Of a stretch of 32,588 nucleotides of DNA, positions 9,477-20,491 are shown one piece after another; the stretch's first letter is position 1; each line of letters starts with the position of its first letter. The position numbers and the translations under genes were made by a program. Below the pieces are notes generated by a model. The model saw only the letters and a list, made by a program, of their open reading frames with translations, made no database searches and was not told the origin of the DNA. Origin of the DNA: Collodictyon triciliatum (taxonomy: Eukaryota > CRuMs). The DNA is taken from contig JBHJMP010000176.1 of assembly GCA_043381765.1 (NCBI GenBank), positions 1 through 32,588 of the forward strand, read 5' to 3'.

Positions 9477-12400
9477 CAAAATGCTTCAGAACAAGGTAAG
9501 TAAGAATCTTAAATCCAATTGTCATTCCAATAAGGACAGCAACATTCTCCCCGATTGATCTGTGTTTGAGAGGAATGGTATAAATAATATTAAGGCTGAG
9601 TGACTATATATATGGAAAAAAAAAAGCAATAAACTGGATTTAACAAGACACATGAAGACCTGTTATTAAAGTCTATGGAGTCCAGGAATGCCTCTCCGTC
9701 TGGACACAGACATGTCGTTGGGCATCCGTATACATCTCGAGCATTCACCGTCACATTGTATTCAGATATGTAAATATCTTCGTCCGGAATGACGCACTCA
9801 GTCTTGTCACAGGTGAAAGTCAGTCCATCAAAGTCATTTTGAAGGAGCGCCTCCGATCCGTAATAAATGTAAGAAGTGTACTTGACCCAAGAAAAAATAA
9901 CGATGATGTTTTTTGTTGAAACATAGAATCCCGAAAACATTAGCCAAAGCATGTAAATTAAGCTGGCGATTCCATTCCCAAGGTCGAAAGTTGGCGCCAT
10001 GGCACTTATTGCAAGCCCAGCCGCCTCAGAGAAAAATGCTATTGCGAGCATAATTCCAAAGAATGAAAAGAACTGTCCAGCTGTGTTGGCCAACCCTACC
10101 ATGAAGTAAAGCACAGAAGAGAAAACCAGAACACATACAATTTGGAGTGGGACTGTACTCAGAGAGAGCCCTATGTAGTAAGCAAGCACGTGATATAGCT
10201 TTGCAGACTGCTCCCTATTGAATACTGCCCTTTCCGACGGATCTGATTGAAAATAGAACAAAGAGCCCCAATTAGAAGAATGGATGCCCAAAATATCGCA
10301 AATGAAGGGGATAAGCACATGTATTGTTGTTTTCATCAATAGGCTGTCGGAAGAACTATATTTTAGGAAAAAAGAAAAAAAACTCACAGTATGAGACAAC
10401 AGAAAACAAAGGAATGGACCCTATCATAGCAACGCACAGAAACAAAACAGTGGAACAGTCTTGCGCTCCTTGCTGAGTGTTATCCACGTTTGTATACAAC
10501 GCACCAAAAAAGAGAGCAAAGAATATGTACTGTATCAGAGTGCCCACTGCAATTAATTGGTCGCGGTAACTATGGCGGAAGGAACGCACAGTCAATATGG
10601 CGCATTGAGTCCAAAGGGGTGCTGGCACATGTTTGCTACTGAATCCTGTGTTTTCATGAACGGGACTATCCTCGATTTGAAGGATAGCCGAGCCAGCAAT
10701 GGGTGCTGAAGTCACACTCTTCTCAGATGATACCATAGCACTTTGTATTCTTTCAGTCACTTGATGACGACACTCTTCCACGAACTTTGCACGAACATCA
10801 GCTGGCATTCCAACCTGCCCGGCCCCACGGTCTGTCTGCAGGAGTTCGAGATAATATACAGCCGGGTTTTCGTACTTTGGGCATTGGAATCCCATCGAGC
10901 TGAAAGCAGTGACTGCACCAGATGTTGGGCCATGGTAGACCGCATCTCCCTCAGTCAGCAGCAGAATAGTATCAAACAACTCAAAGATTTCGACACGGGG
11001 TTGGTGAATGGTACACACAACAGTGAGTTGGTTTGTTGTCGCAGACTCGCGAAGAGTTCGAATTAAGCCAAATGCGGTGGAGCTATCTAGTCCTGTCGTG
11101 GGCTCATCCAAAAACAAGATTTCTATGGTATGCGGTATAAAAAAAAATTATTGTTTCTATTATGGTGAAAGCTCTGAGGAAAAAATTTCAAGACATTTTT
11201 TGTTTTTTGAATATATGACGCAGAAAAATGATTTCGACTAACTTATGCCCATTTATTAACATCATACCACAATATTCTGTTTTTGAGGAAAACAAACCTG
11301 GGCTTGTAAGAAGCTCTAAAGCAACTGCCAATCGCTTCTTCTCTCCACCTGAAACACCACGCACCAAAGCAGACCCCACCATTGTGTCTGCACATTTCAA
11401 TAGACCCAACTCACGAATTAGACTTTCAATCCGGGCATACAACACCGGTGTCTCAACAGAACCATCCATTTACAGCCGGGCAGCACACTGCAGGGTTTCT
11501 CTCACAGACATGATGCAAGAGTCACGTCTTCCTGTCGGACATATCCACACATCGACATCGCCAATTGCGGTGTAGCCAATCGGTGTTTCATTTAGACTTG
11601 ACCAGTGACCTTCGCCTCACTCATGGGTCTGCGAGCAAGAACATCCAGAAGCGAGCTTTTTCCGGCACCTAAATCCGTATCAAGATCTCATTTATCTAAA
11701 GTTCGTCAGATAGATGTCATTCATTTTTCTCTTCTTTTTTTCTTTTTTTTCTTTTTTTCTTTTTTTCTTTTTTTCTTTTTTTCTTTTTTTTTCTTTTTTT
11801 CTTTTTTTCTTTCTCTTTTTCTTTTTCTTTTTTCTTTTTTTCTTTTCTTTTCTTTTCTTTTTTCTTTTCTTTTTTCTTTTCTTTTTTCTTTTCTTTTTTC
11901 TTTTCTTTTTTCTTTTCTTTTCTTTTTTCTTTTCTTTTTTCTTTTCTTTTCTTTTNNNNNNNNNNNNNNNNNNNNNNNNNNNNNNNNNNNNNNNNNNNNN
12001 NNNNNNNNNNNNNNNNNNNNNNNNNNNNNNNNNNNNNNNNNNNNNNNNNNNNNNNTCTTTTTTTCTTTTTTTCTTTTTTTCTTTTTTCTTTTTTCTTTTT
12101 TCTTTTTTCTTTTTTCTTTTTTCTTTTTTCTTTTTTCTTTTTTCTTTTATCAGCCTAGTTGGCAAGCCAAGACGTGCATGCCTGACGGGCCAAGGATGGC
12201 GCAGATCTGGCCGGGCAAGATCAGCCCGCTGACGTCCTTAAGGATCTTCTTGTCGCCAATGTCCGCACTGACATGCTGAAAGTGGAGGCTGCTTCCTCTC
12301 ATTCCTGGGGCCACCTTCATGAGTTTGGAAGGAATACAAACACCGAGCGGAAAGAGACTCTCTTCAAGGGAGACATAGGAATTGTTTGAGGCAGGCCGTG

Positions 12401-12729
12401 TGAATCGCACGACTTGATCACTTCATAAATGTATCTGCAAGAGAAGAAGGTGCTTCACCACACATTTTCTTCTTGTTTCTTGCAGCTTTCTTCTATTGTC
12501 GTTCTGTTCTCTTCAGAATACTGGCTGGTGTTTTAAAGAGCAGGAGGCAAACTTTGAATCGAATAATGGAGAGAAAAAAAAGAGCAGGAAGCAAAGACGC
12601 AGGCGGGCAGGTTGCTGCCAGGGATCCTTCATATGACGCTCACCTCTTTTGCAGCAGATTGTGTTCTATGAGACAGCCACACCGTTTGTCATTTTGTATG
12701 ACAGCCGCTTGGCAATTCCCTGCAGTCAT
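9460..12729 (-). CDS. ABCG-type half transporter (NBD-TMD), exon 3 disrupted in this sequence
   Basis: Exons: 12644-12729, 12182-12420, 11298-11668, 10388-11122, 9660-10242, 9460-9559. Order is nucleotide-binding domain then membrane domain, as in the ABCG/White family. Motifs: Walker A ILGPSG/AGKSSLLDVLA split by an intron, RGVSGGEKKRLAVALELL signature, ILFLDEPTTGLDSS Walker B, CTIHQP switch histidine, then several membrane helices, a Cys-rich outer loop (CPTTCLCPDG) and a last helix ending LKHFVIGKT. Family members pump lipids, sterols or xenobiotics and work as dimers; the substrate here is unknown. Intron 2 uses a GC donor (TCAG/GCATGC) and contains an assembly gap. Exon 3 needs three single-base corrections and has an in-frame TAA at 11470-11472. 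With net +1 the exons sum to 705 codons. Either a local sequence error or a recent pseudogene; all other exons are intact. The start ATG at 12729 is inferred from splice phase. Confidence 0.85.
11710..12148. repeat. Polypyrimidine (T3-7C)n repeat with 100-N gap
   Basis: Lies inside ABCG intron 2. The left arm has mixed TTTTC and TTTTTTC units; the right arm has TTTTTTC units in the same orientation. N runs from 11956 to 12055, a conventional 100-base placeholder, so true length is unknown. Strongly asymmetric pyrimidine tracts can form triplex DNA. Confidence 0.97.
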
Positions 12730-12892
12730 GCGAAAAAGGGTACATATTCGCTTGGGCTTCGAGGGTAACAAACTCGTGATGTTTTGTTTATCTATTGCTG
12801 TTCCTACTCCCTTGGGATAGAATGTGTGTGGAAGCGGAGTAATAAAGGTATAATTTTAAATGCAAAATACAAATAGGGTTAATCTGGTCGTG

Positions 12893-15332
12893 TTAGAAAG
12901 GAGCAAGAAGAGCGGCATCAGGTGTCTGGAAACTGCCCAATAAAAGGCTCCACCAATTAGCGACCTGGTCCGGCAGTTTCGACTGCACAGCGTCATACAG
13001 ATGGTGGGAAATCCAGATGGGATGAGCAATGAGCGGCCACAGCGGGGAAGGGAAAATATAGTCGTGTATGGTTGATATGTTGATGGATAGGAAGTAGGAT
13101 TTCCTCTTCGCAACTGGAGTGCATTAGACAGGCGACTTTGATAGCTCTGTCGGGAATATTATAGTCCTGCATGAATGGTGATAGATAAAGACGATGAGGA
13201 TATTGCAGTCGAAAATCATGGTTAATACAAGGTGATAAAAATTCAGCCCGTTTTTTGATAAGATGCAGAAGAAAGAAAGGGAGCGTGAGGTATTAGTGTT
13301 GATAAGGTAAATTGAATAAAATATTTTATATACGAGATGCAAGAAAATTGAATAGGCAACAAGACAGCCGGTAGAGCGCTTTATGTGGATGCAAGAGTTG
13401 GAATACGATAGCAGTGTTGGCGATGGTATATACCGTGGCGTTGCTGGAGAAAACGATGCACGAAGACCAGACAATGTGATCCCGCGCGATGCAAAGGGCG
13501 AGCTATGTGAATCAACTCTTTGATTTGCGGCTGAAGAGCTGATTGTTGTTTCCTTCTTTGGTGTATGGACTGAATCCGAGCTGCGAGCACGACTATCAGA
13601 ATCAGCTGTCTCAGTTGGACTACACATGGATTAAACAGGTGAGGGGAAAATATTGAGCATTGAAATTTTCTCATTTATCAGTCAAAATGTTTTATATTTA
13701 TTAATAAATAAAAAAAAATCATTAACAAAAAAAAAAGTAGTGAGCAGAGTGACAAGCGCGAGATTAAATTATACAAAAATGCAAGAGGAATAAACCATCG
13801 TTTAACTTTGAGAACATACGATGAGTTTGTCACGTAACTAACGGAGCTTGTAGGACTGTCTTCGCTAGGGTGGTCGCAAGACGTTTCGGACTTTGTCGAT
13901 GAAGCCAAATCAGAGAAGATTATCTATGGGGAAATGAATTAATATTCCCGTGATAGGCCAATAGGAAGAAACAGAAGGTAAAAATAAAAAAATAGATTAT
14001 GATTCAAACGAATCATCCATGTTATACTATAAAGAGCACATTATGTTTCAACATATTGAGTAAAAAAGGTGTTAGTAGCTAATAGCACAGTGAAATATCG
14101 CGCTTAAATGGAGAGTTAATTGACTTACACTTTCATCAACCCCGCGACTTTTCAGGTCATTCTGAAAGGACTCTACATACGCTTCCAATTTTGCAGTGTG
14201 CTTTTTTTGCTGCCTTAGGTCTCTAGACACAAGCTAGAAGTTAAAGAGAAAAGGTATGGGTGAACGACTGAGGTCTTGGGTAGTGTAGTTCAAGAGATGG
14301 AATAAAATAAAAATGAAACCATAGGAAACCGCGGAAATGAAAAAAATTAAAATCAGCATAAAAAAGAAAAAGATAATAATAATCAATTCAAGTTGAACAG
14401 AAATGTTTTGACAGGATACAACTCCCAAGAAGTTGCAAGCAAACTTTGTTTAAAGAGAAAGAAAACCATAAATGTAATGCAAACATTTTGCAAAGTATTG
14501 AAGCAAAACTGCCCATAGGTCGAAAGTAACATATCATAAAACATTAGACAGATAAAGGTGTTTATGACCACGAATAGTTTACCCGAATATGGCTGCTGAC
14601 CGTGTCGATGTCCCCTGCAAGCTTCGAAAGGATACCTTCTCTGGACAACCGCTGTTTCTTTTCCAAAACAACTTGCTTCTCCGCCGCCTGTATGATAGAC
14701 AAAAAAAAAAAAAGGAGTCAAATGACGAAAGAAAGTGTTATAGGCGGAGTTGTATATGTTTTCTATGAATATAGGCTCGCTTCATTTGTTTAAACAGAAG
14801 TATTACTGCCATTCACACGGTTATGATATTTGACTACCAGAAGTGGTGTGCTTCTGGCAATATATGGACAGCAAGAAAGGATGCTACATATTGGGCTACG
14901 AGGATTACCTGTAGCTTCTTCTGGAGAACCTCTACGTTGGAGCTGAGACGGGCCTGCTTGAAGACAAACTGGCGAGTCTGAACACGCAGAGACGCTGCCT
15001 CGTCCTCCAAGTGTACAGCATGGTCGGCCAAGACAGCTTGAGCAAAGCGCAAATGCCGCCGCTCCGTAGACTGCCGCCAATACGCGCATACACATACACA
15101 GTTGTTTAGTGAGTTTAAGCGTATGTGGGGAACAGGCAAACAGCAACATTTCAAACATAAAAGAGACCAAAAGAAAAAAAGACAGAAAAGAAGGACAAAG
15201 AGAAAAATATTTAAAAAAAAAAACAATAACTACCTCGTGTACAAAAATGACATAGATCGCCAGGTACACAGCCGCTAGAAACGCCGTAAAGTCGCACAGG
15301 GAGAAAGACGCTGGCAATGCCGATGAATCCAT
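12893..15332 (-). CDS. N-terminally membrane-anchored coiled-coil protein, 323 residues, function unknown
   Basis: Exons: 15234-15332, 14909-15070, 14583-14687, 14129-14233, 13820-13923, 13434-13619, 12893-13103. They sum to 972 bases, exactly 324 codons including TAA, and phases agree at every junction. Residues about 13-31 form one hydrophobic helix (FTAFLAAVYLAIYVIFV). Residues about 34-155 are charged and heptad-like (LEDEAASLRVQTRQF, AAEKQVVLEKKQRLSREG, AKLEAYVESFQNDLKSRG), probably a coiled coil. Residues about 160-255 are Ser/Thr/Asp-rich and likely disordered. The C-terminus is distinctive and Trp/Pro-rich (YIFPSPLWPLIAHPIWISHH, VANWWSLLLGSF). I recognise no family. The layout suggests a membrane-tethered oligomeric scaffold or tether, which is inference. 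It starts 632 bp from the divergent CAF16-like gene. Confidence 0.75.
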
Positions 15333-15964
<632 letters not shown>

Positions 15965-17062
15965 ATGGATGAGACTTCAGAACAAGAACAGGCACCAAGC
16001 GTCTTCGTGGAGAATCTAAACTTCCGGTAACACCCCTTTTTTTTTTCTTCCCAACCTCCCCCTGACGAGCCTATTCCTCCTATAACCCGACCAATTATCC
16101 CCAAACGATACCGACACAACAAATAAAACAATGACAATCACTATTTACTTCTAAAAGAAAAGAAAAAGGAAAAAGATAAACGGAAAAAGAAAAAGAAAAG
16201 AAAAAATGAAAAAAATGAAACCCCGCCTCGAATGACAACCACGCCCTGCCCTGCGGAGACCAGGTACACGGCCGAAGGGGCTACGATTCTGGCGGACGTG
16301 TGCCTCTCGCTGCCTGCGGGGTCGCGGACGCTGGTGGTGGGGCTGAACGGGAGCGGCAAAAGCACGCTGCTGCGGATCCTCGGGGGCCAACAGGCGCTGG
16401 GGGCGACGGCCGGGGGGACTGTGCATCTCGGGGCGGGGCGACACCGGCCGCACCGGGACGGGCACACGCTGCAGCACGTGCGGGTGGCGGACAACACGGG
16501 GTTCCACCTCGCGTCGCAGGACACGGTGGGCCGGGTGCTCGTGCCGCCGTGCGACGGGGCGCCCACTGCAGCGCGCCGGCGGCTCTTCTCTGCGGCGCTG
16601 CACGTGGACGCGGCATGGCGCCTGGCGCACCTGTCCGACGGCATGCGGCGACGCGCGCAGCTGACCCACGCGCTGCAGCACCGCGTGCCGCTCTACCTGC
16701 TGGACGAGGCCGACGAGGGGCTCGACCCGCTCTTCCGCTCGCGCCTGCTGCGCCTGCTGCACGCGGAGACCTGCCTGGCCCACACCCACGCCCCCGACGC
16801 CGCCGTCCCGCCCTCCGTCGTCTTTGCCACCCACTACTTCGCCGGCCTCGAGCACTGGCCCACACACGTCCTCCACATCCGCCACGCCCGCGTCGTCCAC
16901 CTCCTCCCCATCGCAGACGTCCACCGCCGCGCCTCCCTCCTCGCCCCCCGCCCCTCGTCCGCTCCCGATGCGGCCCCCTTCGTCCGCCTGCTGGAGCACT
17001 GGCTCGACCAGGACGACGCCCTGCGATCCTCTCACGAAATCCTCGACCAGCGCTGGCCGTGA
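15965..17062 (+). CDS. CAF16: CAF16-like soluble ABC ATPase (CCR4-NOT-associated / plant ABCI-type)
   Basis: Exon 15965-16026 (MDETSEQEQAP then VFVENLNF) joins exon 16264-17062 through an arginine codon; 861 bases, 286 residues. It is a single ABC ATPase domain with no membrane part. Motifs: FRYTAEG near the N-terminus, GLNGSGKST Walker A (47-55), LSDGMRRR signature (144-151) very like the CAF16 LSDGQRRR, LYLLDEADEGLD Walker B (164-175), ATH switch histidine (about 211). CAF16 in yeast associates with the CCR4-NOT and Mediator complexes; plant relatives are non-intrinsic ABC proteins of uncertain role. Exon 2 is extremely G+C-rich with mostly G/C third codon positions, unlike all neighbours. 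AATAAA lies at 17081-17086, shortly after the TGA. The symbol is by family similarity, not proven orthology. An internal ATG at 16232 would miss the first strand (VENLNFRY), so the two-exon model is preferred. Confidence 0.85.
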
Positions 17063-17246
17063 AGTCCTCTCGCCCTCTGCAATAAAGCGCGCCGCCGCCG
17101 CCGCCGTCCGCTTTTGCTTCTCGCGCTTCTGGCATCTCTGCTGGTTGGCACATCGGTCCGCATGCAAGTCTTTCTCTGAGCGCACAGTTTGTTTTTTTTT
17201 GTTTTGTTTTGCACGATGCTGCGCAACTCGTTTACAAAATGAACAG

Positions 17247-17769
17247 ATACGCGCATACAGCGACAGCGACGATGACATGGATGGAAATCTCGGTTCCTCT
17301 TCAGAATCCTCGCACTCGAGCCCTCCACCGCCAACACCGGACAAGCCCGCACATCGCAAGACCCAAGAGCAGCGCATCTCCAAACCCCGAAAGGATACTC
17401 CAAAGCGAAGGCAACACAAGAACCAGCGCCCACCAAAGATAGTCCGTTTACCCTTTCCAGCTCGTCGCACCGAGAACCAAGGAGCATGAGCAAACACCAC
17501 AAGTCGAATGCAAGCTTGGAACTCCACACACCAAAGACAGTCCGAGCAAGCATGAGCGTATGTTTCTAAAACCACAAACGCGTATCCATACTCCGGTTAA
17601 GCAAAGTCCACTGCCGGCTACGCATGGTTTCGAAACCAGGGGACGGTCAAGCGTCACTTCCGATAATTCCAGACAAACAACAATATATCGCTTTTTGTCT
17701 GAATCGCCCAGCAAGAAACGCAAGGAAAGTGACCCGTTGTCCCCTCAAAAGACTCATCCTGTGGAATGA
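17247..17769 (+). CDS. Disordered nuclear-type protein with CDK-type sites and PIP-box-like motif (start unresolved)
   Basis: From 17247 one frame reads an acidic/Ser/Pro-rich protein (AYSDSDDDMDGN, SSPPPPTPDKPAH, KDTPKRRQHKNQRPPKI) up to 17441. A second frame, open from 17461 to TGA at 17767-17769, continues in the same style (LGTPHTKDSPSKHERMF, RIHTPVKQSPLPATHG, RQTTIYRFLSESPSKKRK, SDPLSPQK). The two join in phase if the 19 bases 17442-17460, which begin GTCCG and end TTTCCAG, are removed. Otherwise a one-base error is needed. Many [S/T]P-x-[K/R] sites match the cyclin-dependent kinase consensus. QTTIYRFL (17674-17697) resembles a PCNA-interacting box, Q-x-x-I-x-x-F-(aromatic), with Leu last, and KKRK follows as a likely nuclear signal. 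A pyrimidine-rich stretch and CAG precede 17247, so an upstream exon with the start codon is likely but not located. First in-frame ATG is 17276. I recognise no named family. Confidence 0.5.
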
Positions 17770-18383
17770 AATAGGATGTAAACCTTTTTGAGATAGACGG
17801 TTGAAAAGACTCGTCGGAATCGATTTGAGAAGTAATTGCCATGTGCGCACTTTCATCGACCCGACAACTTTATCGTCTCTTCTCTCAGTCTCGAACAAAA
17901 CCAGAAAGCGCGTTGGAGCTGATTCACCTGGGAAGCATAGTCTGCGTGTGAGAACACCTTCTCTCCTTTCGTTCTTTTTTTTTTCATTCTCTTTTTCTTT
18001 TTCCCAAAATACAAAAACTCCAACCACACAATCCGGGTTTTCCACTGTATTGTCCATAGCCATTATTTTGTCCTAGAGGCAAAGGCTTTGTTTTCTCGCT
18101 TTGGTGAAATAAAAGGGAAATAAAAAGCATAATTCTGGAATTCAAATATTTCTTTGCATATACCCAAAAGGATTCATAATTATCAGTATGTAATATCTAG
18201 AAATATGTAGTAAATGATCAATTTTATCATGAAGGTTAATGCCACTTTCTTCTGCGCACGCCCACAGATTCACGAACTTTGACATGTCTCGCCCTCCAAA
18301 AGAAAAACCACTCGCAAACCCTCACCGCAGAAGTGAAGAGAAAGTAAGCACTTCAGCCCGACACCGAAAGACACATAAAGCCC
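17770..18383. other. Spacer with weak coding hints
   Basis: After the TGA at 17767 there is a CAG acceptor-like site near 17888 and about 70 bp with a protein-like frame (SNKTRKRVGADSPGKHS), which could be a further exon or chance. 18070-18240 is plain AT-rich. At 18283 an ATG opens 20 codons (MSRPPKEKPLANPHRRSEEK) before a GTAAGC donor. This could be an upstream exon of the next gene, joining at 18387 through a 44-base intron. Confidence 0.35.
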
Positions 18384-20491
18384 ATGAAGGTCAGACCGTT
18401 CAGTGATTTGAATGTTGCGGAGGCCGAAAATGCAGACAGCCCAAAAACCGGCAAAGTGCCCAGCGGTGCAAATCACACCAAGCAACTCGACTGGATGGTG
18501 CCTGCCAAGCAAAACAACAATGCAGACGATTCCAGAAAGCACGAAAGTGTATCAATACCGCACGCATCAGAGTTCAGCGGCAGCCGGGATGTTTTCTCGA
18601 ATATCCAGCCGAAAGTCGGCGATGAAGTCATTTTTGGCGGGGAGCAAACCAGACCCGAGCCCAAGGACGGCAGAAAATGGTCTAAAGCAAGTGGGGCTGA
18701 GACAGCCGCAGTAAGTTGCAAGAACCAAGAGCAAGCCACCTCAAGCGAGGTTAACAAGAAGGCAGATTCCTCTATCATTACACTTGAGCTAAAGGTGGAT
18801 GCTTGGTTGATTGAAAAAAAGAAAACACTAGTCACCAGTGTGATAAACAACGAAAAGCTGTTGAATACATATTCGGGTGTTTATAAGCACAAGATTGTCT
18901 CCGTTTTTGTATCAGCCCTATGGTTTCTATGCTCTTTGAATACCTTGTCAATTTGCTTTCAAAGCCCGTTGATTCCTTCTAAAGTATACATACCGATGCA
19001 GATCCTATGCTCAGTAAACTTTTTCCTGCACCACGCCTTGTATATTAGAAGTGGTGTTGTTTTGGAGCTTTTGAGGTCGTTCAACTTTTGGTACATAATG
19101 TATAATGTAAGTTCTTTTCATGGTTGCTTGATTTATCTCTACGGACTATCGTATTCTGTCGCCCTTTCAGCGGTCCATTCCTGTTCAAGCTTGGTTCTAC
19201 TTCTTTTACTGTATGATGCACATGCAGCGAAGCACCTGAAGCAAATGAAGTTGACTCTCATTATAGGTATACTAGCTTACTTCCCTATTTTAGCACTGTT
19301 AGTTTTTCATTCTTCTGAATTTTCCCGCGAACAAGTGTATTCTGATGAAGTAGATATCGAGGTTATGAATGTAAGGCTTCAAGCTCTTGATAATCTGGGC
19401 ACTATACTTGTATATCTCCTTCGTATATTTTATACTCATATTGTGTTGAAGCAGCCAACTTCGATTGCTTTCATCTCCAGATTTTTCGAAATCCAAGCTC
19501 CCTCTCGACCTTATAAAAATCAGGTATAATCATCTAAAATATGTAGCGTGTTTCCATCTCCACGAAAGAAAATGACTAGGATCTAAATACTCCTCATCCT
19601 TTACAGACAGGTATTAGAGATTGTAGATTAGATGCGATTGAGCATAGCAATGAGACAGAACAGATTCCAGGTGAAATAGGTGGATGTTCAAATGAAAAGA
19701 ACTGTTCAGAAGACGATACTTCTTTTAGAACAAGCCTGTTTCGCCCTGAGGATGCTGAAAAGTACCTCATATTCGGGATAAGAGAGCGTCAAAGAATTTA
19801 TTATGACATGCGAAATACTGTTTTTCATCGATTTCTTTCTAAAAAGCATCCCTTTGTCGCCAGTGTACTAAAATCAAAATATTACCATATATTTGGGTTT
19901 GTATTTTGCATCATATCAATCATGATATCATGTATTTTTACGATTTGGATTGGTTTTAGAAGCGTTTTTCTAGTTACTGGATCGGTGATTACGGTCATCG
20001 GAATGAAATTCATGATTGCACAAATAATCATCACGTCAAACATCACTATGGTTCTCTACATGTTACGGTCATTTGATTTCTGGTATGTAATGTCTCTAAT
20101 TTTCAAGGTTTTGATATCATCCGGTTTTCTCTGCAACTGGGACTTTAGAATGTTTTTTTGGCTGTTTGGGATGCTCCTTTTCCTTTGGTGTATGATGCTC
20201 GATGCCTTGATGATAAAGTCCAGAAAAATATCCAGCTTTGCTCTTGTTGGATGTGTGTGGGCGCTGGGTGTTTCTATTCTCTGCAAGTTTAATGTTGGAG
20301 ATACCTTCTCGAAGGACCGGGCCCTGCATTTTTTCGGACTCCAATTCATATCGCCTCGCATCATGCTATCGACTTCAACTTTCTCTATATCTCTGTTCGT
20401 TCTTCGATTCTTTTGGAGCTACAGAAGGAACAGGAATCGTATTCTCTTTATGACTGAAAATGTTCAACTCACCAGCATCCAGCAAGAATAA
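18384..20491 (+). CDS. Multi-pass membrane protein built of two related halves, 674 residues
   Basis: Exon 18384-19523 and exon 19607-20491 join in phase (380 + 295 codons). Residues 1-170 are polar. Residues about 171-370 contain five or six hydrophobic helices with LLRSFNFWYIMYN at about 229-241. A polar, acidic linker (about 375-460) follows, then a second set of helices with MLRSFDFWYVMS at about 532-543. The shared LRSF-[ND]-FWY-[IV]-M motif, its place after the third helix in each half, and the spacing of about 302 residues point to an internal duplication. I recognise no transporter, receptor or enzyme family. The start at 18384 is the first ATG after an in-frame stop; an upstream exon at 18283-18342 is an alternative. 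The stop overlaps an AATAAA. Exons are long for this window. Confidence 0.8.

Noticed and set aside
9283-9558. 91-codon plus ORF MWCRPQNPH...
   Set aside because: Runs antisense through the verified last ABCG exon and lacks protein-like composition. The frame one base over gives a better exon.
12473-12820. 115-codon plus ORF
   Set aside because: Antisense to the ABCG first exon and upstream flank; no motif.
17209-17442. ATG-started frame MNRYAHTATATMTW... in the CDK-site gene region
   Set aside because: It has a start codon but random-looking composition and ends at TAG. The overlapping frame with SDSDDD and PPPPTPDKP is far more protein-like.
16151-17575. Long minus-strand ORFs (up to 474 codons) opposite the CAF16-like gene
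   Set aside because: High G+C removes stop codons, so all frames stay open. The plus frame has every ABC motif; the minus frames are Arg/Gly/Ala-rich with no motif.
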